Positions 17,468-28,244 of a stretch of DNA of 64,000 nucleotides are shown here, piece after piece. Where the stretch lies: NCBI GenBank assembly GCA_946481695.1, contig CAMLON010000005.1, positions 15,131 through 79,130 of the forward strand, written 5' to 3'. A program made the position numbers and the translations under genes. Origin of the DNA: an uncultured Bartonella sp. Lineage in GTDB: Bacteria > Pseudomonadota > Alphaproteobacteria > Rhizobiales > Rhizobiaceae. The notes beneath the pieces were generated by a model. It did no database searches. It was not told where the DNA came from and saw only the letters and a program-made list of their open reading frames with translations. How positions within the stretch are numbered: position 1 is the first letter of the stretch; each line of letters begins with the position of its first letter.

Positions 17468-18438
17468 TTGCCTTGATAAGATTTAAACCAGTCGACAAAC
17501 TTTACCATGCCTTCGGTTATCGACATTGTCGGGTGAAAATTCAAATCCCTTTCGGCACGAGAAATATCGGCATAAGTTTTTTCAACGTCGGCAGGCGGCA
17601 TAGCACAAAGTTCGGTCAATGCTTTTTTGCCCGTTGCCCGTTCAATAGCTTCAACAAATTCCAAGAGTTGAACCGGCTTGTTATTACCAAGATTATAGAT
17701 ATCGGCGACATTTTCCGGTTCATTGATAATGTTTTTTACCACAGTGACGACGCCATACACGATATCGTCGATATAGGTAAAATCCCGTTGCATTTTGCCG
17801 TAATTGAACAGTTTTACAGGACGACCTTTCAAAATGGCATCCGTAAAAAGCCAGGGAGCCATATCGGGCCTGCCCCACGGACCATAGACTGTAAAAAATC
17901 TTAAACCGGAAGTTTTGAGTTTATGAACATGGTGATATGAGCGAGCAAGAAGCTCTCCGGCCCGTTTTGTCGCGGCATAAACCGAAACAGGATCGTCAAC
18001 TCTGTCATCCTCCGAAAATGGTACTTTCTTGTTTGCCCCATAAACGGAAGAAGAGCTTGCATAAACAACCGGCGGACGGGAATCAAACTTCAACGCCTGT
18101 TCGAAGATTCTGACCTCACCTTCAACATTCGCGTTTACATATGCAGAAGGATTTTCTATCGAATAACGCACGCCCGCCTGAGCAGCCAAATGCACAATGA
18201 CGTCGACATTCTTTTCGTGACCCAAAGCCCGCTCGACTTGTTCTTTATTGGCTATGTCCGCTTTAACAAAACGAAACGACGAATCTTCACTTATGTTCTT
18301 TAAACGTGCTTTTTTCAGTTCGACAGAATAATAATCATTCAGGTTATCAACTCCGACAACCTCGAAACCTTGCCGCAGCAATTCTTTTGTCGTTGCAAAA
18401 CCGATAAAACCGGCAGCGCCTGTGACAATCGCTTTCAT
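17464..18438 (-). CDS. NAD-dependent sugar epimerase, probably UDP-glucuronate 4-epimerase
   Basis: Extended SDR enzyme, 324 residues. NAD-binding motif GAAGFIG is at the N-terminus. Catalytic elements are SSSSVYG and the YxxxK of VYAATKRAGE. The stretch GVDNLNDYYSVELKKARL and FFTVYGPWGRPDMAPW are typical of UDP-glucuronate 4-epimerases (LspL/Cap1J type), which make UDP-galacturonate for LPS or capsule. Overlaps both neighbours by ATGA: GT25 upstream, dciA downstream. Exact sugar specificity is inferred. Confidence 0.88.
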   Translation of the reverse strand: MKAIVTGAAGFIGFATTKELLRQGFEVVGVDNLNDYYSVELKKARLKNISEDSSFRFVKADIANKEQVERALGHEKNVDVIVHLAAQAGVRYSIENPSAYVNANVEGEVRIFEQALKFDSRPPVVYASSSSVYGANKKVPFSEDDRVDDPVSVYAATKRAGELLARSYHHVHKLKTSGLRFFTVYGPWGRPDMAPWLFTDAILKGRPVKLFNYGKMQRDFTYIDDIVYGVVTVVKNIINEPENVADIYNLGNNKPVQLLEFVEAIERATGKKALTELCAMPPADVEKTYADISRAERDLNFHPTMSITEGMVKFVDWFKSYQGK

Positions 18439-19202
18439 TTTTTTACCCTATCTTGAAGTTTCAGGTGGGACGGCTGTAGCCCGTAAACGATACGACGAAT
18501 ATAATCCGATATCCGAAAAAACAGGGTACCTATCCGCTTCCACTTCGGCAATCGCATATTGTGATAGGTTTTCCTTCCCTTTACGATTGTCGAGCCGTTC
18601 ACTCCACAAAATTTTACGATATTCTTGTTGGTTGAAAACGCTTTATAGCCGCTCCAACCGCGTTCAAGCGCTACATCGTAAGGAAGGGTCATCGGAGCGA
18701 GCTTTTCAAGAAGTTTCTTTGCTCCCTCGCGCGTCACCATATAGGCCGCGGAACTTCCTAAAGGACCGTGTAAACACCGACCAATGGACACATCATCGGT
18801 TATATCCATCATTTTACGAAAAATACGGTTACGGTGGTTGGAAAATTTGACCATATCCCATCCGTCGATTTGCGAAAGTTTATTGATAATTCTGACAAAT
18901 TCTTCATCGAAGCCGACATCATCCTCTGCAATGACGGCATAAGGATCCTCACCATTTGCAATAACTGACAACACACGAAGATGACTAAGATAACACCCTG
19001 CTTCTCCAGGCAGGATATTTTTTCCGTGACGGCGGCGAAACCCTTTCACATCAATTTCGGGAGAATTCTGAATGTCGATCTCGCTGCCGTCAACCGCACT
19101 GATACGATGATAATCCAGTCCGACGCTTTCAGCTGATCGTGCGACGACCTCGAAACGATCTTTTGACCGATCAAGATTGATGATATAGACGGGAATATTC
19201 AA
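18435..19202 (-). CDS. Glycosyltransferase family 25 (LPS/LOS sugar transferase)
   Basis: Cytosolic GT25 transferase (Lob/LgtB-like), probably adding a hexose to lipopolysaccharide core. The family start (NIPVYIINLDRSKDRF), LPGEAGCYLSHLRV and the acidic AEDDVGF metal site are present. I chose a TTG start: it follows GAGG at the right spacing and begins where the family begins. A GTG 60 bp upstream would add about 20 non-conserved residues. The stop overlaps the epimerase ATG, so both probably modify the same surface glycan. Confidence 0.85.
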   Translation of the reverse strand: MNIPVYIINLDRSKDRFEVVARSAESVGLDYHRISAVDGSEIDIQNSPEIDVKGFRRRHGKNILPGEAGCYLSHLRVLSVIANGEDPYAVIAEDDVGFDEEFVRIINKLSQIDGWDMVKFSNHRNRIFRKMMDITDDVSIGRCLHGPLGSSAAYMVTREGAKKLLEKLAPMTLPYDVALERGWSGYKAFSTNKNIVKFCGVNGSTIVKGRKTYHNMRLPKWKRIGTLFFRISDYIRRIVYGLQPSHLKLQDRVKK

Positions 19203-19262
19203 AGTAACCTCAATAGCCAAATTGGGTGGAAAGACGGAAATGGACGCATCACCAATCTTCAC

Positions 19263-19613
19263 GCTCGATCAAAAACAGTCAGCAAATTAGCTATTTGGCA
19301 GGCCGATGTAAACGCTTTTGATCTCTTGAGCTTTTTCGTTTGCCCCCGCAATCGTCATTCGATTATTTTTCAGACAAAATCAAACCTAATGTTTTATCTC
19401 TTTTAGGCTTCCTCATAAATTCATCTATAATGCCGTTTTAATAAATAAAACATTGAAATTCGCCTTTGCCATAAATAACAAATATCATTTTTAAAATATA
19501 AATATCAATTTAAATTGTGTGTCTTCAAAAGTTTCTATTGCCTTTTTCCATGAACATGCAACAACAAATGGCATATTAATCCGGTTTAAAGCTTTGTCTC
19601 ATGGGAGATAGAC
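19263..19613. other. Divergent intergenic region, GT25 / MHS transporter
   Basis: AT-rich, no supported gene. Carries the promoters of the GT25-epimerase-dciA run (minus) and of the transporter (plus), whose GGGAGA ribosome site lies at the 3' end. Confidence 0.55.
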
Positions 19614-20933
19614 ATGACCGAAACGAATAAAACAGCTGAAACTGTTGACCCGCACGATACACGCAAACGAATTTTTGCAATTGTTGCAAGCGCATCCGGA
19701 AATCTGGTGGAATGGTACGATTTTTATATCTACGCATTTGCGTCCATTTATTTTGCCAACCAGTTCTATCCGTCAGGCAATGACGAGGTCGCAGCACTTC
19801 TTAAAACGGCTGGCATATTCTTCATCGGTTTTCTGATGCGTCCGATCGGCGGATATATTTTCGGTCGTATAGGCGACCAGTATGGCCGGAAAATATCCAT
19901 GATGATCTCGGTAGTGATGATGTGCTTGGGCTCGCTTATCATCGCTTTTCTACCGACCTACGCCACATGGGGCAATGCTGCGGGTGTCATCTTGTTGCTC
20001 GTTCGGATGATGCAAGGGCTTTCTGTCGGCGGAGAATATGGAACCACCGCCACATATATGAGTGAAGTTGCTTTGAAAGGCCGGCGCGGATTTTTCAGTT
20101 CCTTCCAATATGTGACACTCGTTGGCGGACAACTTCTTGCCGTTCTGGTTGTTGTTATCCTGGAACTGTTCCTTGATGACAATCAGATAAAGGCGTGGGG
20201 CTGGCGTATTCCGTTTGTTATCGGCGCATTAACGGCAATCATTGCTTTTTATCTGCGTCGTTCACTCCATGAAACTTCTACAGAAAAATCACGCACCAGT
20301 GTTGAAGCCGGAAGCCTCATCAGCCTGTTGAAAAACCATACCCGCTCGTTCCTGCTTGTTGTGGGGTTTACATCCGGCGGCTCTCTCACATTTTATACCT
20401 ACACCACCTACATGCAGAAATATCTGGTGACCACCACCGGCTTTTCTGCCAAAGATGCCAATACAATGATGCTTGCTGCATTATTTATTTTTATGATTCT
20501 TCAGCCTCTGTTCGGGATGCTTGCGGATCGTATTGGAACACGCACATCGTTGTTGATGTGGTCGGTTCTTTCAATCATCCTGACCATTCCTGCCTTATCA
20601 TTCATCGGATCGACACATAGTGAACTCGCCGCCTTTTTCATGATCGTTGTGATGCTTGCAGTTTCCTGTCTTTACACCTCCATTGGCGGTATTGTTAAAG
20701 CAGAAATGTTTCCGGCGTCTGTCAGAGCATTGGGGGTAGGTTTTTCCTATGCTGTTGCCAATGCACTCTTTGGCGGTTCGGCCGAATATGTCGCGCTTTG
20801 GTTCAAGAATGAAGGCGTTGGCAATTACTTCTACTGGTATGTGACGATCATGATGGTAATTGCTTTTGTCTGCGCCTATAAAATGAAAGACGCAAGAAAT
20901 GGCGGTTACCTTCAGGGTCATCACATTGATTGA
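19614..20933 (+). CDS. MFS transporter, metabolite:H+ symporter (MHS) family, KgtP-like
   Basis: Twelve-helix inner-membrane symporter, 439 residues, for a dicarboxylate or related acid; the closest general resemblance is to alpha-ketoglutarate permease KgtP. MHS signatures are visible: GNLVEWYDFYIYAF at the first helix, FLMRPIGGYIFGRIGDQYGRK as MFS motif A, and GLSVGGEYGTTATYMSE. The ribosome site GGGAGA lies 6 nt before the ATG, and a terminator follows. It sits between dciA-linked sugar genes and mutY and may be an accessory insertion. Substrate is a guess. Confidence 0.88.
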   Translation: MTETNKTAETVDPHDTRKRIFAIVASASGNLVEWYDFYIYAFASIYFANQFYPSGNDEVAALLKTAGIFFIGFLMRPIGGYIFGRIGDQYGRKISMMISVVMMCLGSLIIAFLPTYATWGNAAGVILLLVRMMQGLSVGGEYGTTATYMSEVALKGRRGFFSSFQYVTLVGGQLLAVLVVVILELFLDDNQIKAWGWRIPFVIGALTAIIAFYLRRSLHETSTEKSRTSVEAGSLISLLKNHTRSFLLVVGFTSGGSLTFYTYTTYMQKYLVTTTGFSAKDANTMMLAALFIFMILQPLFGMLADRIGTRTSLLMWSVLSIILTIPALSFIGSTHSELAAFFMIVVMLAVSCLYTSIGGIVKAEMFPASVRALGVGFSYAVANALFGGSAEYVALWFKNEGVGNYFYWYVTIMMVIAFVCAYKMKDARNGGYLQGHHID

Positions 20934-20980
20934 AAAAACATAGTCGATTATTAGCATCGAATAAGCTTGATGAAATATAG

Positions 20981-21013
20981 GGCAAGTCTTTTAACGGCTT
21001 GCCTTTTCTTTTT
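20981..21013 (+). terminator. Terminator after the MHS transporter
   Basis: GGCAAG (20981-20986) pairs with CTTGCC (20998-21003), followed by TTTTCTTTTT. It lies just upstream of mutY on the same strand, so mutY must have its own promoter or be transcribed by readthrough. Confidence 0.75.
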
Positions 21014-21046
21014 GATTTTTTTGATAAACTGTGATTGGAAAAATCC

Positions 21047-22138
21047 ATGAATGATTTTTCAAAAAAGCTTCTATTCTGGTATGATCGTTATCATCGTATT
21101 TTGCCTTGGCGCGTGGCTCCGGCCGACTTGTTGACAGGCAAGAAAAATGATCCCTATCGGGTCTGGCTGTCGGAAATCATGTTGCAACAAACAACTGTTG
21201 AAGCTGTAAAACCCTATTTTGAAAAATTTGTAACAACCTGGCCAACGGTTTTTTCTCTCGCAAAAGCCGAATTGGAAGACGTGCTTAAAGCCTGGGCAGG
21301 CCTCGGCTATTATTCACGAGCGAGAAATCTTAAACGCTGTGCCGAACAAATAGTGGCCGAATATGATGGAGTTTTTCCAAACTCGTTAAAAAACTTGAAG
21401 AGTCTGCCCGGTATTGGAGATTATACGGCAGCAGCCATTCTTTCTATTGCCTATAACGAACCTGTCGCTGTCGTTGACGGTAATGTCGAAAGGGTCGTTG
21501 CCCGCGTCTTTTCAATTGGTGAACCTTTGCCTAAAGCAAAGGTAAAAATCAGAACAAGAACGCAGGAAATAACACCTGACAAGCGCTGCGGCGACTTTGC
21601 CCAGAGCATGATGGATCTCGGCGCGTCGATTTGCACACCACGTGCCCCGAAATGCATGATATGTCCGGTTGAAAGCCGGTGCGAGGCAAAGCGCAACGGC
21701 AATCCCGAAGCCTTTCCTGTCAAACCGCCAAAACCGCAGCGTCCCCAACGCTATGGAGTTGCCTTTGTTGCATTAAGTAAAGATGATGAGATCTATCTGG
21801 AAAAACGGCATAGTTCCGGATTACTCGGCGGAATGACGCAAATCCCCAATCACTTCAGCGGACAAAATAATTATTCTGTCGCTGACGCTCCATTTCATGC
21901 CGACTGGGTGTTGAAGGGCAAAGCCCACCACGTCTTTACCCATTTTTCACTCACTCTTGATGTCTATTTGGCCCGAAATGTCGAAAAATCGGTTGCCGGC
22001 AATGGTTGGTGGTGCAAAACAAACGAACTTTCGGGGGAAGCTCTGCCTACTGTTATGAAAAAAGCAATTGCTGCTGCCATTCCGGATAGTTTTAAAACCC
22101 GCGGCACGAAACCAAAAAAGACTAACAGAAAAAAATAA
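21047..22138 (+). CDS. mutY: A/G-specific adenine glycosylase MutY
   Basis: Base-excision repair glycosylase that removes A opposite 8-oxoG. Catalytic Glu region LSEIMLQQTTVEAV, helix-hairpin-helix LPGIGDYTAAAIL, and catalytic Asp VVDGNVERVVARV. The four-Cys iron-sulfur loop is C-x6-C-x2-C-x5-C (CTPRAPKCMICPVESRC). The C-terminal NUDIX-like 8-oxoG recognition domain (YLEKRHSSGLLGGM) is complete. ATG chosen; a TTG four codons upstream is less likely. Confidence 0.97.
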   Translation: MNDFSKKLLFWYDRYHRILPWRVAPADLLTGKKNDPYRVWLSEIMLQQTTVEAVKPYFEKFVTTWPTVFSLAKAELEDVLKAWAGLGYYSRARNLKRCAEQIVAEYDGVFPNSLKNLKSLPGIGDYTAAAILSIAYNEPVAVVDGNVERVVARVFSIGEPLPKAKVKIRTRTQEITPDKRCGDFAQSMMDLGASICTPRAPKCMICPVESRCEAKRNGNPEAFPVKPPKPQRPQRYGVAFVALSKDDEIYLEKRHSSGLLGGMTQIPNHFSGQNNYSVADAPFHADWVLKGKAHHVFTHFSLTLDVYLARNVEKSVAGNGWWCKTNELSGEALPTVMKKAIAAAIPDSFKTRGTKPKKTNRKK

Positions 22139-22170
22139 AAGGCGGCGCAATTCATGCGCACGCCTTTTTA
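22137..22170. terminator. Bidirectional terminator between mutY and ccrM
   Basis: Outer stem AAAAGGCG (22137-22144) with CGCCTTTT (22161-22168), extended by an inner GCGCA/TGCGC stem. A-rich on the left and T-rich on the right, as expected between convergent genes. Confidence 0.85.
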
Positions 22171-22206
22171 TGATCGGAGACTGGAGATTATCCGACCGTT
22201 CAGCTT

Positions 22207-23361
<1,155 letters not shown>

Positions 23362-23378
23362 TCAAGATACTAAAAACT

Positions 23379-23399
23379 CCGTGACCAATCGAATCACGG
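23379..23399. promoter_or_regulatory. Dyad with a GANTC site in the ccrM leader
   Basis: Inverted repeat CCGTGA (23379-23384) and TCACGG (23394-23399) with a 9-nt spacer. The GANTC site GAATC at 23391-23395 straddles the right arm, so its methylation could affect a protein bound there. It lies about 50 bp before the ccrM start. Confidence 0.5.
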
Positions 23400-23429
23400 C
23401 TCTGACAAGCTTAAATTGACGAAATAGGG

Positions 23430-23444
23430 TAAATATCGCGTTAA
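23430..23444 (-). promoter_or_regulatory. CtrA-like binding box upstream of ccrM
   Basis: On the minus strand the sequence reads TTAA-CGCGATA-TTTA, one mismatch from the CtrA consensus TTAA-N7-TTAA. It is about 90 bp upstream of the ccrM ATG. CtrA activates ccrM in Caulobacter; the match here is by eye only. Confidence 0.45.
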
Positions 23445-23723
23445 AGCGCACAGGTTTTTGGAATAGACTGATTCTCGTTCAAGAATTCGCAGGCTTTACG
23501 CTTGGATATAAAGCTGAACTTGTGTCTTTTTCAGGCCGATCAATCGTTGTGTAAGGCATGACTACCGCTTGAATTTTTGTTTTTTGTCAAATCAATCGCA
23601 CGTTTCATTAGGTTAAAAGAACACAAAATTAAGAACAGCACATTTTTCATCAGCTCTTGCCAATGACAAGTTGAAACGTCTAAAAGATTGCCAATCAATT
23701 TGATAGATTACAGGATAAATCCG

Positions 23724-24416
23724 ATGCCGCAGATAGATCTGGTTATTTTCGATTGTGATGGTGTTCTCGTTGATTCAGAATATTTGGCGGCTCAGATTGA
23801 ATCTGAATTACTGGCGATAGAAGGTTATGAAATAACACCTGAAGAACTGTCCGAACGTTACGCAGGGCTCATTTTTCTTGATATTCTTAAAGAAATTGAA
23901 AAGCAGTCGGATGTTCCGCTTTCTGTCAGCCTGATTGAAAAAGTGCCTGAACTTTTCAAAAAGCGTATGAAAGACGAGCTGCTTGGAATTGACGGCGCAC
24001 GTGAAGCCGTCGAAGCTGTTGCCAAGCTTTATCCTTATTGTATCTGTTCCAACTCGAGGAGCCAGGACATAAAACATATGCTTACGATTGTTGGTCTATA
24101 TGATCTCTTTGAAAATAAGATTTTTTCAGCACCGGAAGTCGGCACAGGAAAAGTAAAACCGGCACCGGATGTTTATCTTTACGCGGCCGATAAAATGCAT
24201 GCAAAGCCTGAAAATACAATTGTTATAGAAGATTCCGTCCATGGTGTACGCGGAGCGGTAAAAGCGGGTATGCGTGTTGTCGGCTTCACCGGCGGTTCCC
24301 ATGCTTACAGCGGCCTTGCCGACGTTCTCACTGAAGCGGGTGCCGAAACAGTTATTGCTCACCATACGGATTTGCCTGCTGTCTTGAAAGCTATGTCCGA
24401 GTGGAAAGATATCTGA
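23724..24416 (+). CDS. HAD-family phosphatase / beta-phosphoglucomutase-like hydrolase
   Basis: Cytosolic HAD hydrolase, 230 residues, of the Gph/PgmB/YieH-like class. Motif I DCDGVLVDSE (nucleophile and acid Asp), motif II in CSNSRSQD, motif III Lys in GTGKVKPAPDVYL, motif IV in VIEDSVHGVRGAVKAG. An alpha-helical cap lies between motifs I and II. Start supported by AGGA 8 nt upstream of the ATG. Substrate probably a small sugar phosphate; not resolvable here. Confidence 0.9.
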   Translation: MPQIDLVIFDCDGVLVDSEYLAAQIESELLAIEGYEITPEELSERYAGLIFLDILKEIEKQSDVPLSVSLIEKVPELFKKRMKDELLGIDGAREAVEAVAKLYPYCICSNSRSQDIKHMLTIVGLYDLFENKIFSAPEVGTGKVKPAPDVYLYAADKMHAKPENTIVIEDSVHGVRGAVKAGMRVVGFTGGSHAYSGLADVLTEAGAETVIAHHTDLPAVLKAMSEWKDI

Positions 24417-24722
24417 TTTTATCTCAATCAGCCAGTCATGTCAGTTCTTGTCACGAGCAATCAATAAGGTTCGGATAACTCTTCGACATCGACCATTATT
24501 GTTATCAAAATACAGAAAATAATTGCCTTTACTAACCTTTGGAAACTCTGTAGCAGGATTCTTAAAAGACGTTTGAATCAACAAAGCTTACAATTCTGTT
24601 GTCGGAATTTTTTTGAAAAATCGTAAAAAGAAAAGGCTTGAGAACGCTTTTTCTCAAGCCTTTTAATCATTTTAGTCATTTAAACAAAACCGGCTCGGGA
24701 ATAATACCGGCCATTGTAACCA
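24417..24722. other. Convergent intergenic region with terminator
   Basis: No gene seen. The only clear element is the bidirectional terminator near its 3' end. Confidence 0.6.
24631..24664. terminator. Bidirectional terminator, HAD gene / lipoprotein gene
   Basis: Perfect 14-bp stem: AAAAGGCTTGAGAA (24631-24644) and TTCTCAAGCCTTTT (24651-24664) around a 6-nt loop. Confidence 0.9.
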
Positions 24723-25268
24723 TTATTTCTTTTGCCCTCTGTCATAGCCAACAAAAACACGAATGTTTTTTGCTGTCGGTTTGGGGAACGATATTTGATC
24801 GTCGGAAAAAATGAACTGCGTTGCATCAACGCCATTGCTGATCTCTACCGGATAATTACGCAACTTGGAATATATCACACTATCACCTTCCATAACGGTG
24901 ACGCGGATAGGCAATGATACCGAACCTTTTTTAAACATCGGTCCCGGTACCACACGGCCGGAAGCTGCAACACGCATAGAAAGCGTTGTATCCGTTGTAT
25001 TACAGGTTCTTGTTACATCTCTGATCGCAGCCTGATACATGACTTTATTGGCGTCGCCTTCACCACCGCGCTCGTAAACATCATAAAAAGCCGTGTCGTC
25101 ACGCATGAGAACAACTGGACAATAGGCGCGCAACTGTGCTTCCGTTATTTGCGGTTCGGGCGGAACATTGTCCACTTTCTTATGGATAAAACATCCCGAC
25201 AACGTTGACGAAGCGGCAATAATGAGGCCAAAGCCCAATGAAAAACGATAAATCGACTTTTTATCCAT
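24723..25268 (-). CDS. Putative outer-membrane lipoprotein, function unknown
   Basis: A 181-residue protein with a lipoprotein signal: KKSIYR, a hydrophobic stretch, then lipobox LSGC. The mature part starts with a Pro-rich linker and has few recognisable motifs (YCPVVLMRDDTAFYDVYERGG; GSVSLPIRVTVMEGDSVIYSK), resembling conserved alphaproteobacterial lipoproteins without a known activity. The start is chosen from AGGAAAG 8 nt before the ATG; 16 further in-frame codons upstream are not part of the signal. Monocistronic. Confidence 0.75.
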   Translation of the reverse strand: MDKKSIYRFSLGFGLIIAASSTLSGCFIHKKVDNVPPEPQITEAQLRAYCPVVLMRDDTAFYDVYERGGEGDANKVMYQAAIRDVTRTCNTTDTTLSMRVAASGRVVPGPMFKKGSVSLPIRVTVMEGDSVIYSKLRNYPVEISNGVDATQFIFSDDQISFPKPTAKNIRVFVGYDRGQKK

Positions 25269-25457
25269 GAAGTGGACTTTCCTAGAGTAGTAAACCTGTT
25301 CTATATCAGCGATCAATAATAGTGATTTGTTGTTTTCTCGCTTTTTCTATAATTTGGCAAGTCTGGTAAAAATAGAGGACGTTTTCAGTCCCGTAAAGGT
25401 TGTAAAATAGCGCGACATCAAACATTTTTCACAGGTTCGGGCCCGAGGAGTATAGAA

Positions 25458-26855
25458 ATGAAATATATCAGTACAAGAGCCAATGCACCGGTACTCGGCT
25501 TTTGCGATACTGTCATGACGGGACTTGCGCGTGATGGCGGGCTTTATCTGCCAGAAACTTATCCCCATTTTTCACCGGATTCGCTCAAAGCTTTGCGCGG
25601 AAACTCATACGCAACAATTGCTAAAACTGTTCTTTGGCCATTTATCGACGGTGAAATCGAACGCCATGATTTTGATTCTATGGTTGACGATGCCTATCGG
25701 ACATTCCGTCATCCTGCTGTTTGCCCCCTTGTCCAGACCAATACCAGTGAATTCATACTCGAACTCTTTCATGGCCGCACATTGGCGTTCAAGGATGTTG
25801 CCATGCAATTACTTGGACGATTGATGGACTATATACTGAACCGCCAGAACAAGCGTGCCACAATTATCGGTGCAACGTCGGGAGACACCGGAGGGGCTGC
25901 AATTGAAGCTTTTGCCGGACGCGAGCGCTGCGATATTTTTATTCTATTTCCGAAAGGGCATGTTTCGCCCGTCCAACAAAGGCAGATGACAACCAATAAG
26001 AATGCCAATGTGCATGCACTTGCCATTGAAGGAAACTTCGACGATTGCCAGGCTTTGGTCAAAGCCATGTTCAACGATCACGCTTTTCGGGATAAAACGG
26101 CTCTTTCCGGAGTCAACTCGATCAATTGGGCGCGTATCATGGCCCAAATTGTCTATTATTTTACGTCGGCAATTTCTCTTGGTGCACCTGACCGAGCTAT
26201 CTCCTTTACTGTTCCCACCGGCAATTTCGGTGACATTTTTGCAGCCTTTGTTGCTTCCCGCATGGGGCTGCCCATAGCCCATCTCGTCATTGCCACCAAT
26301 GATAACGATATTCTGGCACGCACACTTTCAACCGGAGTTTATCAGATCCGTTCGCTCAAACACACCACCTCGCCATCCATGGATATACAAGTCTCGTCAA
26401 ATTTCGAGCGCCTGTTATTCGAGGCATCCGGACGCAATGCGGTTTTAATCCGCAACTCGATGGAAAGTCTTAAACAATCGGGCGAATTTACCATTGATAA
26501 AACGGTTCTTGAAAAAATCCGGGCTCTATTTTCGGCCGGCCGTTCCACCGAAACAGAAACCGCCCGTATGATAGACACGCTTTACAAAGAAAGCCATTAT
26601 CTTGCCGATCCCCATACCGCAATAGCTGTAAAAGTTGCCCGCGAACATATGGAAACAACTATTCCGATGGTTGTCCTTTCTACCGCTCATCCGGCAAAAT
26701 TTCCGGATGCCGTCAATAAAGCTTGTGGTCAAACTCCAAAGCTTCCTCATTGGCTTGACGGGCTTATGGAAAAGCCTGAACACTATGAAACATTGAAGAA
26801 CGACGAAAAAATCGTCAAGGACTATATTGGTGCAAAATCCCGCGCTTGCCATTAA
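25458..26855 (+). CDS. thrC: Threonine synthase
   Basis: PLP enzyme converting O-phosphohomoserine to threonine. 465 residues, with the N-terminal MKYISTRANAP and the PLP lysine in HGRTLAFKDVAMQLLG. The phosphate-binding GATSGDTGGAAIEAF and PTGNFGDIFAAFVA are also present, and the family C-terminus (AHPAKFPDAV) is complete. First of a plus-strand run with M16 peptidase, acetyltransferase and GGDEF/EAL genes. The homoserine kinase for the preceding step, thrB, is about 7 kb away. Confidence 0.97.
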   Translation: MKYISTRANAPVLGFCDTVMTGLARDGGLYLPETYPHFSPDSLKALRGNSYATIAKTVLWPFIDGEIERHDFDSMVDDAYRTFRHPAVCPLVQTNTSEFILELFHGRTLAFKDVAMQLLGRLMDYILNRQNKRATIIGATSGDTGGAAIEAFAGRERCDIFILFPKGHVSPVQQRQMTTNKNANVHALAIEGNFDDCQALVKAMFNDHAFRDKTALSGVNSINWARIMAQIVYYFTSAISLGAPDRAISFTVPTGNFGDIFAAFVASRMGLPIAHLVIATNDNDILARTLSTGVYQIRSLKHTTSPSMDIQVSSNFERLLFEASGRNAVLIRNSMESLKQSGEFTIDKTVLEKIRALFSAGRSTETETARMIDTLYKESHYLADPHTAIAVKVAREHMETTIPMVVLSTAHPAKFPDAVNKACGQTPKLPHWLDGLMEKPEHYETLKNDEKIVKDYIGAKSRACH

Positions 26856-26929
26856 CCCTATTCATTTTTTCCAAAAGACAGAAAATGCGCAATGTGGTTT
26901 TTTATTAAAGTTTTGAATGAAGGAGCTTT

Positions 26930-28222
26930 ATGAGTATGGGCGTAGAAATCAGCCGGCTCGGCAATGGTTTGACGATCGTCACACATACGATGCCACAGAT
27001 CGAGAGTGTTGCTCTCGGCATATGGGTAAAATCCGGCTCCCGCAACGAAAAATTTGAAGAACATGGCGTAGCCCATATGCTCGAGCATATGGCCTTCAAG
27101 GGGACAGCCAACCGCACTGCCTATGAAATTGCCGCTGAAATCGAAGATGTCGGTGGCGAAATCAATGCGGCAACGGGTGTCGAAACCACTGCCTATTACG
27201 CCCGTGTCTTGAAAAATGACATACCGCTTGCCGTCGATATTCTCGCCGACATTATCACCACGCCGAAATTCGACGAAACCGAACTTGAACGTGAAAAGCA
27301 GGTTGTCTTGCAAGAAATCGGCGCAGCCAACGACATGCCGGAAGACATTGTGTTCGACCATTTCACTGAAACCGCATTCCGTCACCAGACAATCGGAAGG
27401 CCTATTCTTGGCACAGCACAATCGGTGTGCAGTCTCACTGCCGATAATTTACGTAACTTCATGAATGAGCATTACAGTGCCGACCGCATGATTTTTGTAG
27501 CAACCGGCGCCGTCGACCATCAGTCTTTTGTCAAGGAAGTCGAGAAACGACTCGGCAATTATCGCGCCCATTCGCCGGCACCTCTTGCCGATCTTGCAAA
27601 TTATGTGGGAGGAGATTTTCGAGAATATCGTAATCTCAAAGATGCCCAGGTGCTCTTAGGCTTCGAAGGGCGAGCCTATCATATACGTGACTATTATGCC
27701 TCTCAAATCCTTTCCATTATTCTGGGTGGAGGAATGTCGTCGCGTCTGTTTCAGGAAGTGCGCGAAAAACGCGGGCTTTGCTATTCTATTTATGCTTTTC
27801 ACTGGGGGTTTTCAGATATTGGACTCTTCGGAGTCCATGCTGCATCAAGCGAAGACGGTTTGCATGACCTCATTCCCGTTATTCTGGAAGAGCTTTACAA
27901 AGTGAGTGAAAAGATTGACCAGAAAGAACTTGACCGTGCGCGCGAACAATATCGCGCCAGCCTCATAATGTCACAAGAAAGCCCTTCAAGCCGCGCCGAA
28001 ACAATTGCACGACAAATGCTCCTCTATGGTCGTCCTATTCCCACGTCCGAAACATTGGAACGTCTGTCTCTGCTTACAGTAGACAGGTTGACCGATTTGG
28101 CCGAACGCTTATTTATCGATTCAAAACCCACATTGGCAGCAGTTGGAGCAATAGGACCAATTATGAGTTACGGTGATTTGGTTGCGGCTCTTTCTTCAGG
28201 AGCCAGACGGCGCCCTTACTAA
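26930..28222 (+). CDS. M16 family zinc metallopeptidase (processing-peptidase-like)
   Basis: A 430-residue peptidase of the MPP/PqqL-like M16B type. The inverted zinc motif HxxEH is in HMLEHMAFKG, with the distal Glu in the following helix. A second, inactive M16 half (GGGMSSRLFQEVREKRGLCYSIYAF) completes the clam-shell. No signal peptide, so cytosolic. AAGGAG precedes the ATG. Located 74 nt after thrC, an arrangement common in Rhizobiales. Natural substrate unknown. Confidence 0.93.
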   Translation: MSMGVEISRLGNGLTIVTHTMPQIESVALGIWVKSGSRNEKFEEHGVAHMLEHMAFKGTANRTAYEIAAEIEDVGGEINAATGVETTAYYARVLKNDIPLAVDILADIITTPKFDETELEREKQVVLQEIGAANDMPEDIVFDHFTETAFRHQTIGRPILGTAQSVCSLTADNLRNFMNEHYSADRMIFVATGAVDHQSFVKEVEKRLGNYRAHSPAPLADLANYVGGDFREYRNLKDAQVLLGFEGRAYHIRDYYASQILSIILGGGMSSRLFQEVREKRGLCYSIYAFHWGFSDIGLFGVHAASSEDGLHDLIPVILEELYKVSEKIDQKELDRAREQYRASLIMSQESPSSRAETIARQMLLYGRPIPTSETLERLSLLTVDRLTDLAERLFIDSKPTLAAVGAIGPIMSYGDLVAALSSGARRRPY

Positions 28223-28244
28223 GAGCAGCCAGAAAGGCAATGGC

